Program-made: the position numbers and the translations under genes
The notes under the pieces: generated by a model
The model's input: the letters and a program-made list of their open reading frames with translations, nothing else
The model's database searches: none
Told to the model about the DNA's origin: nothing
Assembly: GCF_002236105.1 (NCBI RefSeq)
Contig: NZ_NIWU01000003.1
Location: 250,501-314,500 of the forward strand
Source: Pseudomonas umsongensis
GTDB lineage: Bacteria > Pseudomonadota > Gammaproteobacteria > Pseudomonadales > Pseudomonadaceae
DNA length: 64,000 bases
Reading direction: 5' to 3'
In this document: positions 18,121-26,465 of the stretch, piece by piece
Position numbering within the stretch: the stretch's first letter is position 1
Layout: the number at the start of each line of letters is the position of its first letter

Positions 18121-21100
18121 TTGCGTTTCACACTTCCACTGTCGAGCCAGTACTTGGTCTCGCTCAGGCCGGCGTCGAGCATGGTGTTGAGTTCCAGCTC
18201 GAGGTCGCTGCGCGGGTTGAAGTTGACGTTGTTACTGTTGGATTCGATGTCGCGAACCGAGAGGCGATCGCTGACCAGATCCTGCTTGCGCGTGTATTTG
18301 TCCGCCGGTTTGACCTCGAACCGCACCTTGAGCAGCGGGGCGCTGCCGTTTTCACCGGTTGCCCGGGAAAACTTCTCCCGACCCGCCTTGGTGAACCGCA
18401 AGGTGTACAACGGCGAAGCGGCCCAGCGTTCGGTGGCCAACTGGCGAAAACCGAGGCGCAGGTCGCCGCGCATTTCCAGCTGCGGTGTGTCGACGGCGTC
18501 GCCAACGCCAATTTCAGGTAGCTTGATTTTGTAGTCTTCGGACTGGATGTCGCGGTACAGCACGTCGGCATCCTTGATCACGTTGTTCAGATCGATGACG
18601 CCGATGTGCTTGACCGTCGAATATGGCTTGAGCGCCGATGCCCGGAAGTAGAAGTTCGGCACGCTGTGGTTGGCGCACAACAGGCAGAGCATGGCGCCGA
18701 CCGAGGCGGTGCTTTTCGGGTCGTCGATCCGGCCGTTCTTGTGAAACGGATACCAGCCGCCGGTGCGGTAGTTTTGCAGCGCCAGAATGCGCCCCGGTGG
18801 CAGCGGCAACAGCTTGCGAATGAACGCCTGGATGCCGGGCAGGCGCGAAGGGCGGCCGGTCAGCAGCAAGACGTCACAGGGGTAATGCGCGACCACTTCA
18901 CACAGTGCACCCAGGATCTTGGTGATGTTGATCTGGTCATTGAGGAACGCGGCATGGAGCTTTTGCAGGTCGAAGCTGATCGGCGCGTCATACAGGTCGA
19001 AACTGCTCTGGGCGCCGACATCGCGACGCACGGCGACATTCACGTAGTCGAGCACGGTCTGGCTGATGGCATTGTCACCGAGCAATTGGCGGTAGCTTTG
19101 CGGGATGACTTCTTGCGGGACCTGCGGATCGTAATGCTCATACGCCTTGAGCAGCGCCAGGCCCAGCGGGACGAACACCTGGAGGTTCAATTGCTGACGC
19201 AGGATCATGTCCTGGGCACTGACCGATTCATCGCCGCACAGCCGTGACATCAATGAGTTCGGTGCCTTCACGCCGGCGTTCTGCAAGGCTTTTTCGAAAC
19301 TCGGCAGGATGAAGTCCTGGATCACGTCCAGCAGGATGTCGTCGCCGGCCACTTTGAAGCCATCGCGAAAACGCTGTTCCGGCACGATGTGCACGTTGCT
19401 GCCGCTGCCGGTATTGCCCGCGCGGTCGAGGCGGTAGTCGGTGATCACCAGGTCGGTGGTGCCACCGCCGATGTCGATGGTCGCGAGGGTGATGCGTTGA
19501 CGGTCGACCTTGTCCGGCCGGGCGATGGTGTCAAAAAACTCTTCCGGGTGACCGGCGAAGTTCTCGTTGACCTCGGTGTACAGGTACACCAACTGGCCGC
19601 AGGACGCTTCGTCCCATTCCACGCGGATACTCGGGATCGGCGTGCGCGGACTGACAGCCTGATCCAGATGTGGATCTTCCTCGCCGGCATGCCAGCCGAG
19701 GCTTTTCCACACCAGGCCGATGGCTTGCAGCATGCGTTCGTTGAGGATACTGCGCTCGGCCTGCGGCATGCCCGGCGGCACGGTCAGGGTAATGCTGTTG
19801 AGCTGGCGCGGCACACGGGTGTGACCCTGGCGCGAACGCTGGGCCGGGCTGTTGATTTGCGACAGCGCCTGGGCCAGTACTTCGGCGAGCATGAAGGTCA
19901 TTAGCGAGCTGCGTGAGTAACGCGGCATGAACACCGGCAGACGATCGTCTTCTTCGAGGCTGTAAAGCGCCTCGCCGGTTTCGTTGATCAGGTGCGAGAA
20001 CGGCGCGGCGGTGGCGTACGGCTCATTGTCGGTCTTTATGTACGAGCAGTTGAAACGCCAGCCGTGGCCATAGGCGTGTTCGTCCCACAGATAGCGTTTC
20101 GGGCTGGACAGGCCCGTGGAGCCTTCGGTGCCGCGACGACGACTGGCCAGGCGACTGGCCTCATTGCCGACACGGGCAATCGTCGCCCATTGGAACGCAT
20201 CGTGGCGACCGCTCTTGACCGAGCAGTGGTCCTTGCCGAAGTACGCCTGGGAGAACTCCACGCGGCTTTCAAACGGCAGGTTATAGGTGTGTTCGGGGGT
20301 GATCAGGTCACGCAGTTCCAGCACGTAGTTCTGCTTCAGTCCGGAGCCGGCCTGACCGTGGTTTTCGATCAGGATGCCGCAGGTACGCGAGTTGCCGACG
20401 TCCAGCACCAGGTCTACCGGTATCGGTTTGACCAGGCCATTGCTGTCGTTGGCGACCACTTTCAGCTCGGGGATTTCAACTTTCGCCCGGGCCTTCGACT
20501 CCTGGGCGGCTGACGGTTTGCTCAACAGGCTGAGCAAGTTGAGGTAGTGCGCCAGGTGATGGTTGGCGCGGATATCGATGTCCAGCTCTGCGCGCGAACG
20601 GTGGGCATTGCCCTCATTGAACACTTCCAGCAACCACTCGTTGACCCACGGTTGCGCCAGGAACCAGCGGGTTTCGCTAGCCTTGGTCGCCAGTTTGAAA
20701 GACACGCCGGAGCTGATGTCTTCATCGTTCGGCGCCAGATAGGCAGTGCCGTCACGCTTGGGCATCACACGGCTGTCGAACGCCATCGTCAGGCGGTGGG
20801 TATTACCGTCGATGTCGGGAGTCGCCAATTTCACCAAGCGCATGCGCGACCAGTTGGTCGGACCTTCGTCGAAGCGATGCGGCGGCATGAAGCGGAAAAA
20901 CGGAATCGGCAGCCAGATGCCGTCGAGCAAATCGAGGCTGCTTTTCATGTCGACGCTGAACGCAGGCTTGGCTTTTTCGACCTTTTCCGGTTCGGGTTCG
21001 TAGAAAAAGAAGTCTTTCTCTTCGTTGTACGCCAGGCGGCAGATCAGCCCGCTGATCATCGGTGCGAACTCGCCCGCCGGTTCCTTGCGGGGATCCAGGC

Positions 21101-21182
21101 GCAGGGCGAAATCCATGAACTGGATGCCGGTGTCGCTGACCAGCGTGACGGTGTCTTCGAATTGAGTGACTTCAGGCAACAT
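18117..21182 (-). CDS. srfB: SrfB family actin/Hsp70-like ATPase
   Basis: This 1021-residue protein matches the SrfB family. It carries the three marks of the actin/Hsp70 ATPase fold: phosphate-1 DVGNSRTCGI (261-270), phosphate-2 DIGGGTTDLVI (about 570) and an adenosine-type motif LLLTGRPSRLPGI (about 774). A unique N-terminal domain (1-250) and C-terminal tail (about 860-1021) flank the fold. No signal or membrane segment is seen. ATP-driven conformational change or polymerisation is plausible but unproven. It is tightly linked to srfC by a 4-base overlap, and the pair of an actin-like ATPase and a dynamin-like GTPase is the cytoplasmic heart of the operon. Confidence 0.85.
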   Translation of the reverse strand: MLPEVTQFEDTVTLVSDTGIQFMDFALRLDPRKEPAGEFAPMISGLICRLAYNEEKDFFFYEPEPEKVEKAKPAFSVDMKSSLDLLDGIWLPIPFFRFMPPHRFDEGPTNWSRMRLVKLATPDIDGNTHRLTMAFDSRVMPKRDGTAYLAPNDEDISSGVSFKLATKASETRWFLAQPWVNEWLLEVFNEGNAHRSRAELDIDIRANHHLAHYLNLLSLLSKPSAAQESKARAKVEIPELKVVANDSNGLVKPIPVDLVLDVGNSRTCGILIENHGQAGSGLKQNYVLELRDLITPEHTYNLPFESRVEFSQAYFGKDHCSVKSGRHDAFQWATIARVGNEASRLASRRRGTEGSTGLSSPKRYLWDEHAYGHGWRFNCSYIKTDNEPYATAAPFSHLINETGEALYSLEEDDRLPVFMPRYSRSSLMTFMLAEVLAQALSQINSPAQRSRQGHTRVPRQLNSITLTVPPGMPQAERSILNERMLQAIGLVWKSLGWHAGEEDPHLDQAVSPRTPIPSIRVEWDEASCGQLVYLYTEVNENFAGHPEEFFDTIARPDKVDRQRITLATIDIGGGTTDLVITDYRLDRAGNTGSGSNVHIVPEQRFRDGFKVAGDDILLDVIQDFILPSFEKALQNAGVKAPNSLMSRLCGDESVSAQDMILRQQLNLQVFVPLGLALLKAYEHYDPQVPQEVIPQSYRQLLGDNAISQTVLDYVNVAVRRDVGAQSSFDLYDAPISFDLQKLHAAFLNDQINITKILGALCEVVAHYPCDVLLLTGRPSRLPGIQAFIRKLLPLPPGRILALQNYRTGGWYPFHKNGRIDDPKSTASVGAMLCLLCANHSVPNFYFRASALKPYSTVKHIGVIDLNNVIKDADVLYRDIQSEDYKIKLPEIGVGDAVDTPQLEMRGDLRLGFRQLATERWAASPLYTLRFTKAGREKFSRATGENGSAPLLKVRFEVKPADKYTRKQDLVSDRLSVRDIESNSNNVNFNPRSDLELELNTMLDAGLSETKYWLDSGSVKRK

Positions 21183-21199
21183 GTCGAGTTATTCCGTTT

Positions 21200-22600
21200 T
21201 TATTCGGCCACTTGCCGCATGGACATGGGGAATTGTTCTTTTCCGTAACCGCCGGTGCAGTCCGCGATCGAGGTCGCCCCTTTGCTGCAGCTGACCTTGG
21301 GCATGTCGTAAGTGCTGCCATCGCCGCAAACGGCCTGGCCCTGGCTGTCGATGGCCAGGCTGCCACCCTTCATAGTAGCGCTCACTGGCCCGCTGCATTT
21401 CGAACCGTCGGCCTGGTGCACGGTGACTTGGCCCTTGCCGTCCTTGAGCTGGTACTCCAGACGCAGCGGCTTGCCGGTTCTGCGGTCCTGTATCCCGGCG
21501 CCTGCGCTGTACTGGCCATCGAGAAACTTGGCGGCACCATCGGCGGCGTCTGGCGGGATGCTGAGGGGAGGGCCGGGTTTGGCGGCGGCGGGTTTTTCTG
21601 CCTCGGGCGATGTGACATCCGGCGGTGCGGTTTTGTTTTCGGGTGTCGCGGTTTTGTTTTCGGTTGCCGGATCTTTGGCTGGGTCGGCCGCTGCTGCATC
21701 AGCCTCGGTGCCTTTGGCCAGGTCGGCCGCCGCTGCATCAGCCTCGGTGCCTTCGACTGGCGGCGCCTCTACGTCATGGGTTCCGGTCACGGCGGTACCG
21801 ATGCCGGTTCCAGTGCTGGAGCCTATAACGGTGCCTGTCACCGGGACGCCATTGACCGTCGTGACATTGCCGGTCTTTGGCGGCTCTTCCGGCTGTTTTT
21901 CTACTGGCACAACGCTATCTGGCAGCAAGTCTACCGCCACCAACGGAATCGGAACGCACCCTCGCAGGCCGAGCAACAGCCACAACAGCAGGAGCAACAG
22001 CGGCAGCAACAGCCACCACCACCAGCGACGCCACCATGGACGAGCAACCACCGGCATGACGGGCGCGACAACAGGCGGTTCGACCTCGGGTGGCAGCGTG
22101 AACGCGGGTGGGACCTGATAGAGGCAGTGCAGGGGATCGCTATTGCCCGTACCGGCATGCTCGAAACCCCAGAAGGTCAGCACCGGTTTGCCTTGCACCA
22201 GGTAGACGAAGTTTTCGTCCGGGAAATGAATCACGCGCTTGAGTAGCTTACCGAACACGGCTTTGTCGCCTTGCGGCTGTTCGGCGGAGTCCGTACCCAG
22301 GAAACGCTGGCTCAATTCTTCGAGCGCGTTTTTCAAGGCTTCAAGCTGGCGGCGGGCAGGGGCGCGTTCTTCTTCGGTCGCACTGCTCCACGGAATCACG
22401 TCGCCGTCGAGGGCGCTGTACCAGTCGATCCGGTTGCCGAGTTCATCGCTTTGAGGGATGGCCAGATGATCTACCAACTCGGGGTTCTTGCGGCGAATGG
22501 CTTCGCGCAATTGCAGGGCTGCCCGGTAGACCGGTTGACCTGTTTCGCCGAGGGCAGTGAATGACCCGCTCTTACCGCTGCGTAATAGTGCCCCGCGCAT
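21200..22600 (-). CDS. srfA: SrfA family inner-membrane protein, first gene of the operon
   Basis: The product has 466 residues and fits the SrfA position of srfABC. The cytoplasmic N-terminal domain (about 1-165) includes AIPQSDELGNRIDWYSAL (47-64) and VYLVQGKPVLTFWGFE (about 132-146). These align with the last VWA protein of the operon. A tryptophan- and leucine-rich transmembrane helix covers about 193-214. It is followed by a low-complexity periplasmic linker with a duplicated GTEADAAAAD(L/P)AKD unit. The C-terminal domain (about 350-466) is beta-rich with four cysteines. Eighteen bases separate it from srfB. An inverted repeat lies 33 bases upstream of the start. Confidence 0.75.
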   Translation of the reverse strand: MRGALLRSGKSGSFTALGETGQPVYRAALQLREAIRRKNPELVDHLAIPQSDELGNRIDWYSALDGDVIPWSSATEEERAPARRQLEALKNALEELSQRFLGTDSAEQPQGDKAVFGKLLKRVIHFPDENFVYLVQGKPVLTFWGFEHAGTGNSDPLHCLYQVPPAFTLPPEVEPPVVAPVMPVVARPWWRRWWWWLLLPLLLLLLWLLLGLRGCVPIPLVAVDLLPDSVVPVEKQPEEPPKTGNVTTVNGVPVTGTVIGSSTGTGIGTAVTGTHDVEAPPVEGTEADAAAADLAKGTEADAAAADPAKDPATENKTATPENKTAPPDVTSPEAEKPAAAKPGPPLSIPPDAADGAAKFLDGQYSAGAGIQDRRTGKPLRLEYQLKDGKGQVTVHQADGSKCSGPVSATMKGGSLAIDSQGQAVCGDGSTYDMPKVSCSKGATSIADCTGGYGKEQFPMSMRQVAE

Positions 22601-22632
22601 TCAAACTCCATACGATCCGTTGCGCAAAAATG

Positions 22633-22650
22633 ACAGACAGATGTGTCTGT
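22633..22650. promoter_or_regulatory. Inverted repeat upstream of srfA (possible operator)
   Basis: The sequence ACAGACA-GATG-TGTCTGT has perfect 7-base arms and a 4-base centre. It ends 33 bases upstream of the srfA start codon, in the 266-base gap shared with the divergent DUF4432 gene. There is no poly-T tract on the srfA side, so it reads better as a protein-binding site than as a terminator. No regulator gene adjoins it. Confidence 0.35.
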
Positions 22651-22866
22651 ACGTGCTCCTGCATTTGGCGGGCGGCCTTAATGCCATGATGATATCACCG
22701 CCAGTCTGCCGGAGGTTTAAACCTTATGAGACTAACGTAAGCGTGCGGAGGTTGCATAAGGTCAATATTAATTGACTTGGGAAGGCTCGGGCGTGGGCTT
22801 TTTAAGCTTGCTGAATCGTTTCATCAGCGCTATAAAAAATGCACAACTCCAAGAAAGGCTTCCCCC

Positions 22867-24078
22867 ATGACCTCGCTCAAACTCCTCGTTGTCCTTGGCG
22901 CGCTGTCCGCCTCCCACGCCATGGCCTGGGATTACGTCCTGCTCGACAGCGATAAAGCTGCGCAAAACTGGCAGATCACCAGCCAGCAACTCGGTGTGAA
23001 AACCGACCAACCCTTCTCCGTGACTCTTCGTACCCTGCACGGCGGTCGGCAAGAGGGCGTCAGCATCGTCGAGATCGATAACGGCAGGATGAAACTCTCC
23101 GTGGTGCCGACTCGCGGGATGAACGTGTTGCAGGCGTCGGTCGGTAGTGTGCGCATGGGCTGGGATTCGCCGGTCAAGGAAGTGGTCAATCCGTCCTTCA
23201 TCGAACTCAATGGCCGCGGCGGTCTGGGCTGGCTGGAAGGTTTCAATGAGCTGGTCACCCGCTGCGGCTACGAATGGGTTGGCCACCCCGGCGTCGACAA
23301 CGGCGAACTGCTGACCCTGCACGGTCGGGCCGCGAATATTCCTGCGAGCACAGTCACCCTGCACATCGATGAAAAACCACCGTACGCCATCACCTTGCGC
23401 GGTGAACTGAAAGAGCAGGCGTTCAAGAAAGTCGACTTCTCCGTGGCGACTGAGCTGGTCACCGAGCCCGGCAGCGTAACGTTCGCTCTCAACGACACCC
23501 TGACCAACAACGGTGACTATCCGAAGGAATATCAGGCGCTGTATCACAGCAACTTCAGCACGCCGTTCCTGGAACAGGGCGCCCGCTTCGTCGCGCCGGT
23601 GAAACAGGTCTCACCGTTCAACGATAAAGCCAAAGGCGATTTGTCGGACTGGCAAACCTATCGCGCACCGACCAAGGACTACGACGAGACGGTTTACAAC
23701 GTGGTGCCGTATGCCGATGCCCAGGGCGATACGTTGACCGTGCTGCATGACAAGGCCGGTAGCCTTGGAGTTTCGGTCGGCTTCAACACTCAGACACTGC
23801 CCGTGTTCTCCCTGTGGAAAAACACCGACACCCAAGGCCAGGGCTATGTCTCGGGGCTGGAGCCGGGAACAAGTTTTTCCTACAACCGCCGTTATCAGCG
23901 GCCACTGAACCTGGTGCCGACCATTGCGCCGAAGGAACACAAGCAGTTCCGCATCAGCTACAGCTTGTTGGCGGATAAGGCGGCTGTGGATAAGGCCTTG
24001 AAGCAGGTGGGCGAGATTCAGGCGGGGCGGGAAACTGAGGTGCGGCAGACGCCGTTGGTTGATCTAACCAAAGGGTGA
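22867..24078 (+). CDS. DUF4432 family (aldose 1-epimerase-like) exported protein
   Basis: This 403-residue protein starts at the ATG after AAGAAAGG and has a signal peptide (LLVVLGALSASHAMA, about 6-20), so it is periplasmic. The body shows the galactose-mutarotase-like beta-sandwich pattern of DUF4432, with VVPTRGMNVLQAS, GFNELVTRCGYEWVGHPG, HGRAANIPA and YHSNF. A sugar-binding or epimerase role is likely but the substrate is unknown. It is divergent from srfA and converges on comM with only 6 bases between the stops. Confidence 0.78.
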   Translation: MTSLKLLVVLGALSASHAMAWDYVLLDSDKAAQNWQITSQQLGVKTDQPFSVTLRTLHGGRQEGVSIVEIDNGRMKLSVVPTRGMNVLQASVGSVRMGWDSPVKEVVNPSFIELNGRGGLGWLEGFNELVTRCGYEWVGHPGVDNGELLTLHGRAANIPASTVTLHIDEKPPYAITLRGELKEQAFKKVDFSVATELVTEPGSVTFALNDTLTNNGDYPKEYQALYHSNFSTPFLEQGARFVAPVKQVSPFNDKAKGDLSDWQTYRAPTKDYDETVYNVVPYADAQGDTLTVLHDKAGSLGVSVGFNTQTLPVFSLWKNTDTQGQGYVSGLEPGTSFSYNRRYQRPLNLVPTIAPKEHKQFRISYSLLADKAAVDKALKQVGEIQAGRETEVRQTPLVDLTKG

Positions 24079-24084
24079 TGCCGG

Positions 24085-25578
24085 CTAGAGCGTTGTCGGC
24101 CGATATTGCAGCGCCTCGGCCAAATGTTCGCGTCCGATTCCCTCGGCTTGTTCAAGGTCCGCCAGCGTGCGCGCAACTTTGAGCAGCCGGTGCGCTGAAC
24201 GCAGGGAGAGGTTTAGTCGTTCACAAGCGGTTTCCAGCCAGTTTTCATCGACTGTGGATAACTTGCAGTGCTTACGCAGCGCCGGTAGATCGAGAAAGGC
24301 ATTGGCACAGCCCTGACGCTTCTGCTGGCGCTCGCGTGCCTCGGCCACTATCAATGCAGCGCTGGCGCTGTCCTCTCCCGGTTTCACGGGGGGATTCAGC
24401 GCCGTGGCCTCCCGTGCGACGGTCAGGTGCAAGTCGATCCGATCCAACAGTGGGCCCGACAGCTTGTTGCGGTAACGTTGCACCATGTCCGGTGTGCAGG
24501 AGCAGCGGCCCGTGGGTTCGCCAAGATATCCACAGGGGCACGGATTCATCGCCGCCACCAACTGGAACCGCGCTGGAAACCGCACGCGATCCTTCGCCCG
24601 GGAAATCACGATATGCCCGGACTCCAATGGTTCTCTTAAAACTTCCAGCACCCGGCGTTCAAACTCTGGAAGTTCGTCCAGAAACAGGACGCCATGGTGG
24701 GCGAGGGTGATCTCGCCCGGCTGCGGTTTCGAGCCGCCACCCACTAGTGCGGGGCCTGAGGCAGAATGGTGGGGTTGGCGAAACGGCCGATGCGGCCAAT
24801 GGCTCAGCGGTACGCAACTGGTAACGGATTGGATCGCCGCCACCTCCAGGGCTTCGCTTTCGGATAGCGGCGGCAGTAGCCCGGGCAGGCGACTCGCCAA
24901 CAGCGTTTTTCCGGTTCCAGGCGGCCCGCTGAACAACAGGTTATGAGCGCCTGCGGCAGCAATCAACAGCGCCCGCTTGGCCGCCAGCTGTCCCTGCACT
25001 TCATTCAAGTCAGGATAAGGTTTGCTGGCGTAGAGCAAACCATTGGAGACGTAAGGCTCGATCGGTGTATGCCCATTGAAATGCGCGACAGCCTCCAGCA
25101 AATGATCCACCGCAATCACTTTCAATCCCGACGCCAGGCACGCTTCCTCGGCATTGGCCCGTGGTACCACCAACGATCGCCCGGCCTTGCGCGCCGCCAA
25201 AGCCGCCGGCAATACACCGCGCACAGCCCGGACCGCGCCAGACAATGCCAGCTCACCCAGGCACTCCACATCATCGAGCGTCAACGTCGGCACCTGCACG
25301 CTCGCCGAAAGAATCCCCAGCGCAATCGCCAGATCGAAGCGCCCGCCATCCTTGGGCAAATCCGCCGGTGCCAGGTTCAGCGTGATGCGCCGTGGCGGAA
25401 ACTGCAGCCCCGAATTGATGATCGCACTGCGCACCCGGTCCTTGCTTTCCTTCACCGCCGCCTCGGGCAGGCCGACCATGGTCAATGATGGCAAGCCATT
25501 GGCCAGGTGGACTTCAACAGTGACAGCGGGCGCATCCACGCCAATCTGGGCGCGGCTGTGGACGATGGAGAGGGACAT
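24085..25578 (-). CDS. comM: YifB/ComM family AAA+ ATPase (Mg-chelatase-like)
   Basis: This 497-residue protein opens with MSLSIVHSRAQIGVDAPAVTVEVH, the conserved ComM start with a Lon-like fold. A magnesium-chelatase-type AAA+ domain follows, with Walker A GPPGTGKT near residue 225 and Walker B VLFLDELPEF. A cysteine cluster, NPCPCGYLGEPTGRCSC, may bind metal. ComM homologues are helicases that drive branch migration in natural transformation (known for Vibrio and Haemophilus). Full length is present, as in the family. It lies outside any competence operon here. Confidence 0.9.
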   Translation of the reverse strand: MSLSIVHSRAQIGVDAPAVTVEVHLANGLPSLTMVGLPEAAVKESKDRVRSAIINSGLQFPPRRITLNLAPADLPKDGGRFDLAIALGILSASVQVPTLTLDDVECLGELALSGAVRAVRGVLPAALAARKAGRSLVVPRANAEEACLASGLKVIAVDHLLEAVAHFNGHTPIEPYVSNGLLYASKPYPDLNEVQGQLAAKRALLIAAAGAHNLLFSGPPGTGKTLLASRLPGLLPPLSESEALEVAAIQSVTSCVPLSHWPHRPFRQPHHSASGPALVGGGSKPQPGEITLAHHGVLFLDELPEFERRVLEVLREPLESGHIVISRAKDRVRFPARFQLVAAMNPCPCGYLGEPTGRCSCTPDMVQRYRNKLSGPLLDRIDLHLTVAREATALNPPVKPGEDSASAALIVAEARERQQKRQGCANAFLDLPALRKHCKLSTVDENWLETACERLNLSLRSAHRLLKVARTLADLEQAEGIGREHLAEALQYRPTTL

Positions 25579-25690
25579 GGTCGTTCCTTGAGGTGACGAG
25601 AGGCCGCTTCCTGCGGGTTTTTCAAGGGTAGACGTGGGAGAGGGGATTGGTGAAGTGGTTAGGCGGGCAAACTTTCACGGGATATTACGG

Positions 25691-25762
25691 TGACGCTCCG
25701 CGTCGCTTCAGAGGCGGAACGCGGAGCGTCCCTGGAAGCATTCCCACGCAGAGCATGGGAAG
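25691..25762. repeat. Intergenic inverted repeat of Pseudomonas type
   Basis: Two nested hairpin motifs occur. GACGCTCCGCGT (25692-25703) pairs with ACGCGGAGCGTC (25719-25730), and TTCCCA pairs with TGGGAA (25741-25762). The GACGCTCCGCGT...CCCACGCAGAGCATGGGA wording is familiar to me from dispersed repeats in P. fluorescens genomes. It lies between comM and ubiK, downstream of ubiK. Confidence 0.6.
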
Positions 25763-25777
25763 GATCAGTTACTTCAG

Positions 25778-26044
25778 TTATTCAGTTTCCGCTGGTGGGC
25801 TCAGCTTCGCTTCCAGCTCCGCCACTTTCGCCTCAAGAGCCTCCAACCGTGCCCGGGTGCGTGCCAACACGACCATCTGGCTATCGAACTCTTCGCGGCT
25901 GACCAGATCCAGCTTGCTGAATCCGCTCTGCAACAATGCCTTGAACTGGCTTTCGATTTCGCTTTTCGGCAGTGGAGTGTCGCCGCTGAAGAGGCGGGAG
26001 GCGGTGCCTGTCAGGGCGTCGAGGAAGTCTTTGGGCGCGAGCAT
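25778..26044 (-). CDS. ubiK: UbiK family ubiquinone biosynthesis accessory factor (YqiC/BMFP)
   Basis: This 88-residue protein has an N-terminal amphipathic part (MLAPKDFLDALTGTASRLF) and a C-terminal coiled coil (LARTRARLEALEAKVAELEAKL) that makes trimers in the BMFP family. UbiK helps aerobic ubiquinone synthesis by joining UbiJ and the Ubi complex. The ATG at 26044 was chosen because MLAPKDFLD is the conserved start. An upstream in-frame ATG would add about 30 residues unlike the family. It is divergent from glnK. Confidence 0.85.
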   Translation of the reverse strand: MLAPKDFLDALTGTASRLFSGDTPLPKSEIESQFKALLQSGFSKLDLVSREEFDSQMVVLARTRARLEALEAKVAELEAKLSPPAETE

Positions 26045-26150
26045 GGGGGAATGTCCTGGTAGCAATGCCCGGCAGTGTACCACGCAGTGTCTATAGTCAA
26101 ATTCGCGGGCAAGGGATGCACGCTTTTCGAGCATGGGGACGGACGGTATC

Positions 26151-26165
26151 GCACCGTTGTTGTGC
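26151..26165 (+). promoter_or_regulatory. Probable NtrC-binding site upstream of glnK-amtB
   Basis: The sequence GCACCGTTGTTGTGC matches the NtrC operator GCACC-N4-TGGTGC with one mismatch. Its centre is about 90 bases upstream of the sigma-54 promoter at 26241-26257, a normal enhancer distance. Confidence 0.6.
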
Positions 26166-26240
26166 GTAACGCGTTGGGTGTTGTCGTGAAGTGGTTGCGA
26201 TCTGTTGGCAAAGGCTTGAAATCAAAGTGTTTTGTGGAGA

Positions 26241-26257
26241 TGGCAAGCTTTCTGCTT
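26241..26257 (+). promoter_or_regulatory. Probable sigma-54 promoter of glnK-amtB
   Basis: TGGCAAGCTTTCTGCTT fits the -24/-12 pattern, with exact GG-N10-GC spacing (consensus TGGCACG-N4-TTGCW). It lies about 200 bases before the glnK start, so the transcript would have a long untranslated leader. Together with the upstream NtrC-like site it indicates induction under nitrogen limitation, as known for glnK in Pseudomonas. Confidence 0.65.
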
Positions 26258-26465
26258 AGATGCTGATGACCCATGCACTGATGCAGTCGCTGTGACGAAT
26301 GCAGTGCGCCAGGCGAGACGCGGGGAGTGTTTCGCAAGGAGCGGTTAGCTGGCGTCGTACGGGCAGGTAAGGCCGACGATGCGTTACAAAGCCAGGCACT
26401 GCGCTTAGACTTGAGACGGGTTTGTTTTCCTGGGGCAAGTCCACCAAATTCGGGAGAGAGTTTTC

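Noticed and set aside
15436..18534. A very long open frame (1032 codons) on the plus strand opposite srfC
   Set aside because: It is antisense to srfC, whose minus-strand frame has clear GTPase motifs and fits the operon junctions. High-GC codon bias keeps the opposite frame open. The translated product shows no family features.
6090..22600. A type VI secretion locus
   Set aside because: TagQRST/PpkA-like parts first suggested T6SS, but no sheath, Hcp, VgrG, baseplate, IcmF, DotU or ClpV gene is present in the 16.5 kb or near it.
22777..22866. Longer start for the DUF4432 protein
   Set aside because: The frame is open upstream, but the signal peptide begins at ATG 22867, which also has a good Shine-Dalgarno.
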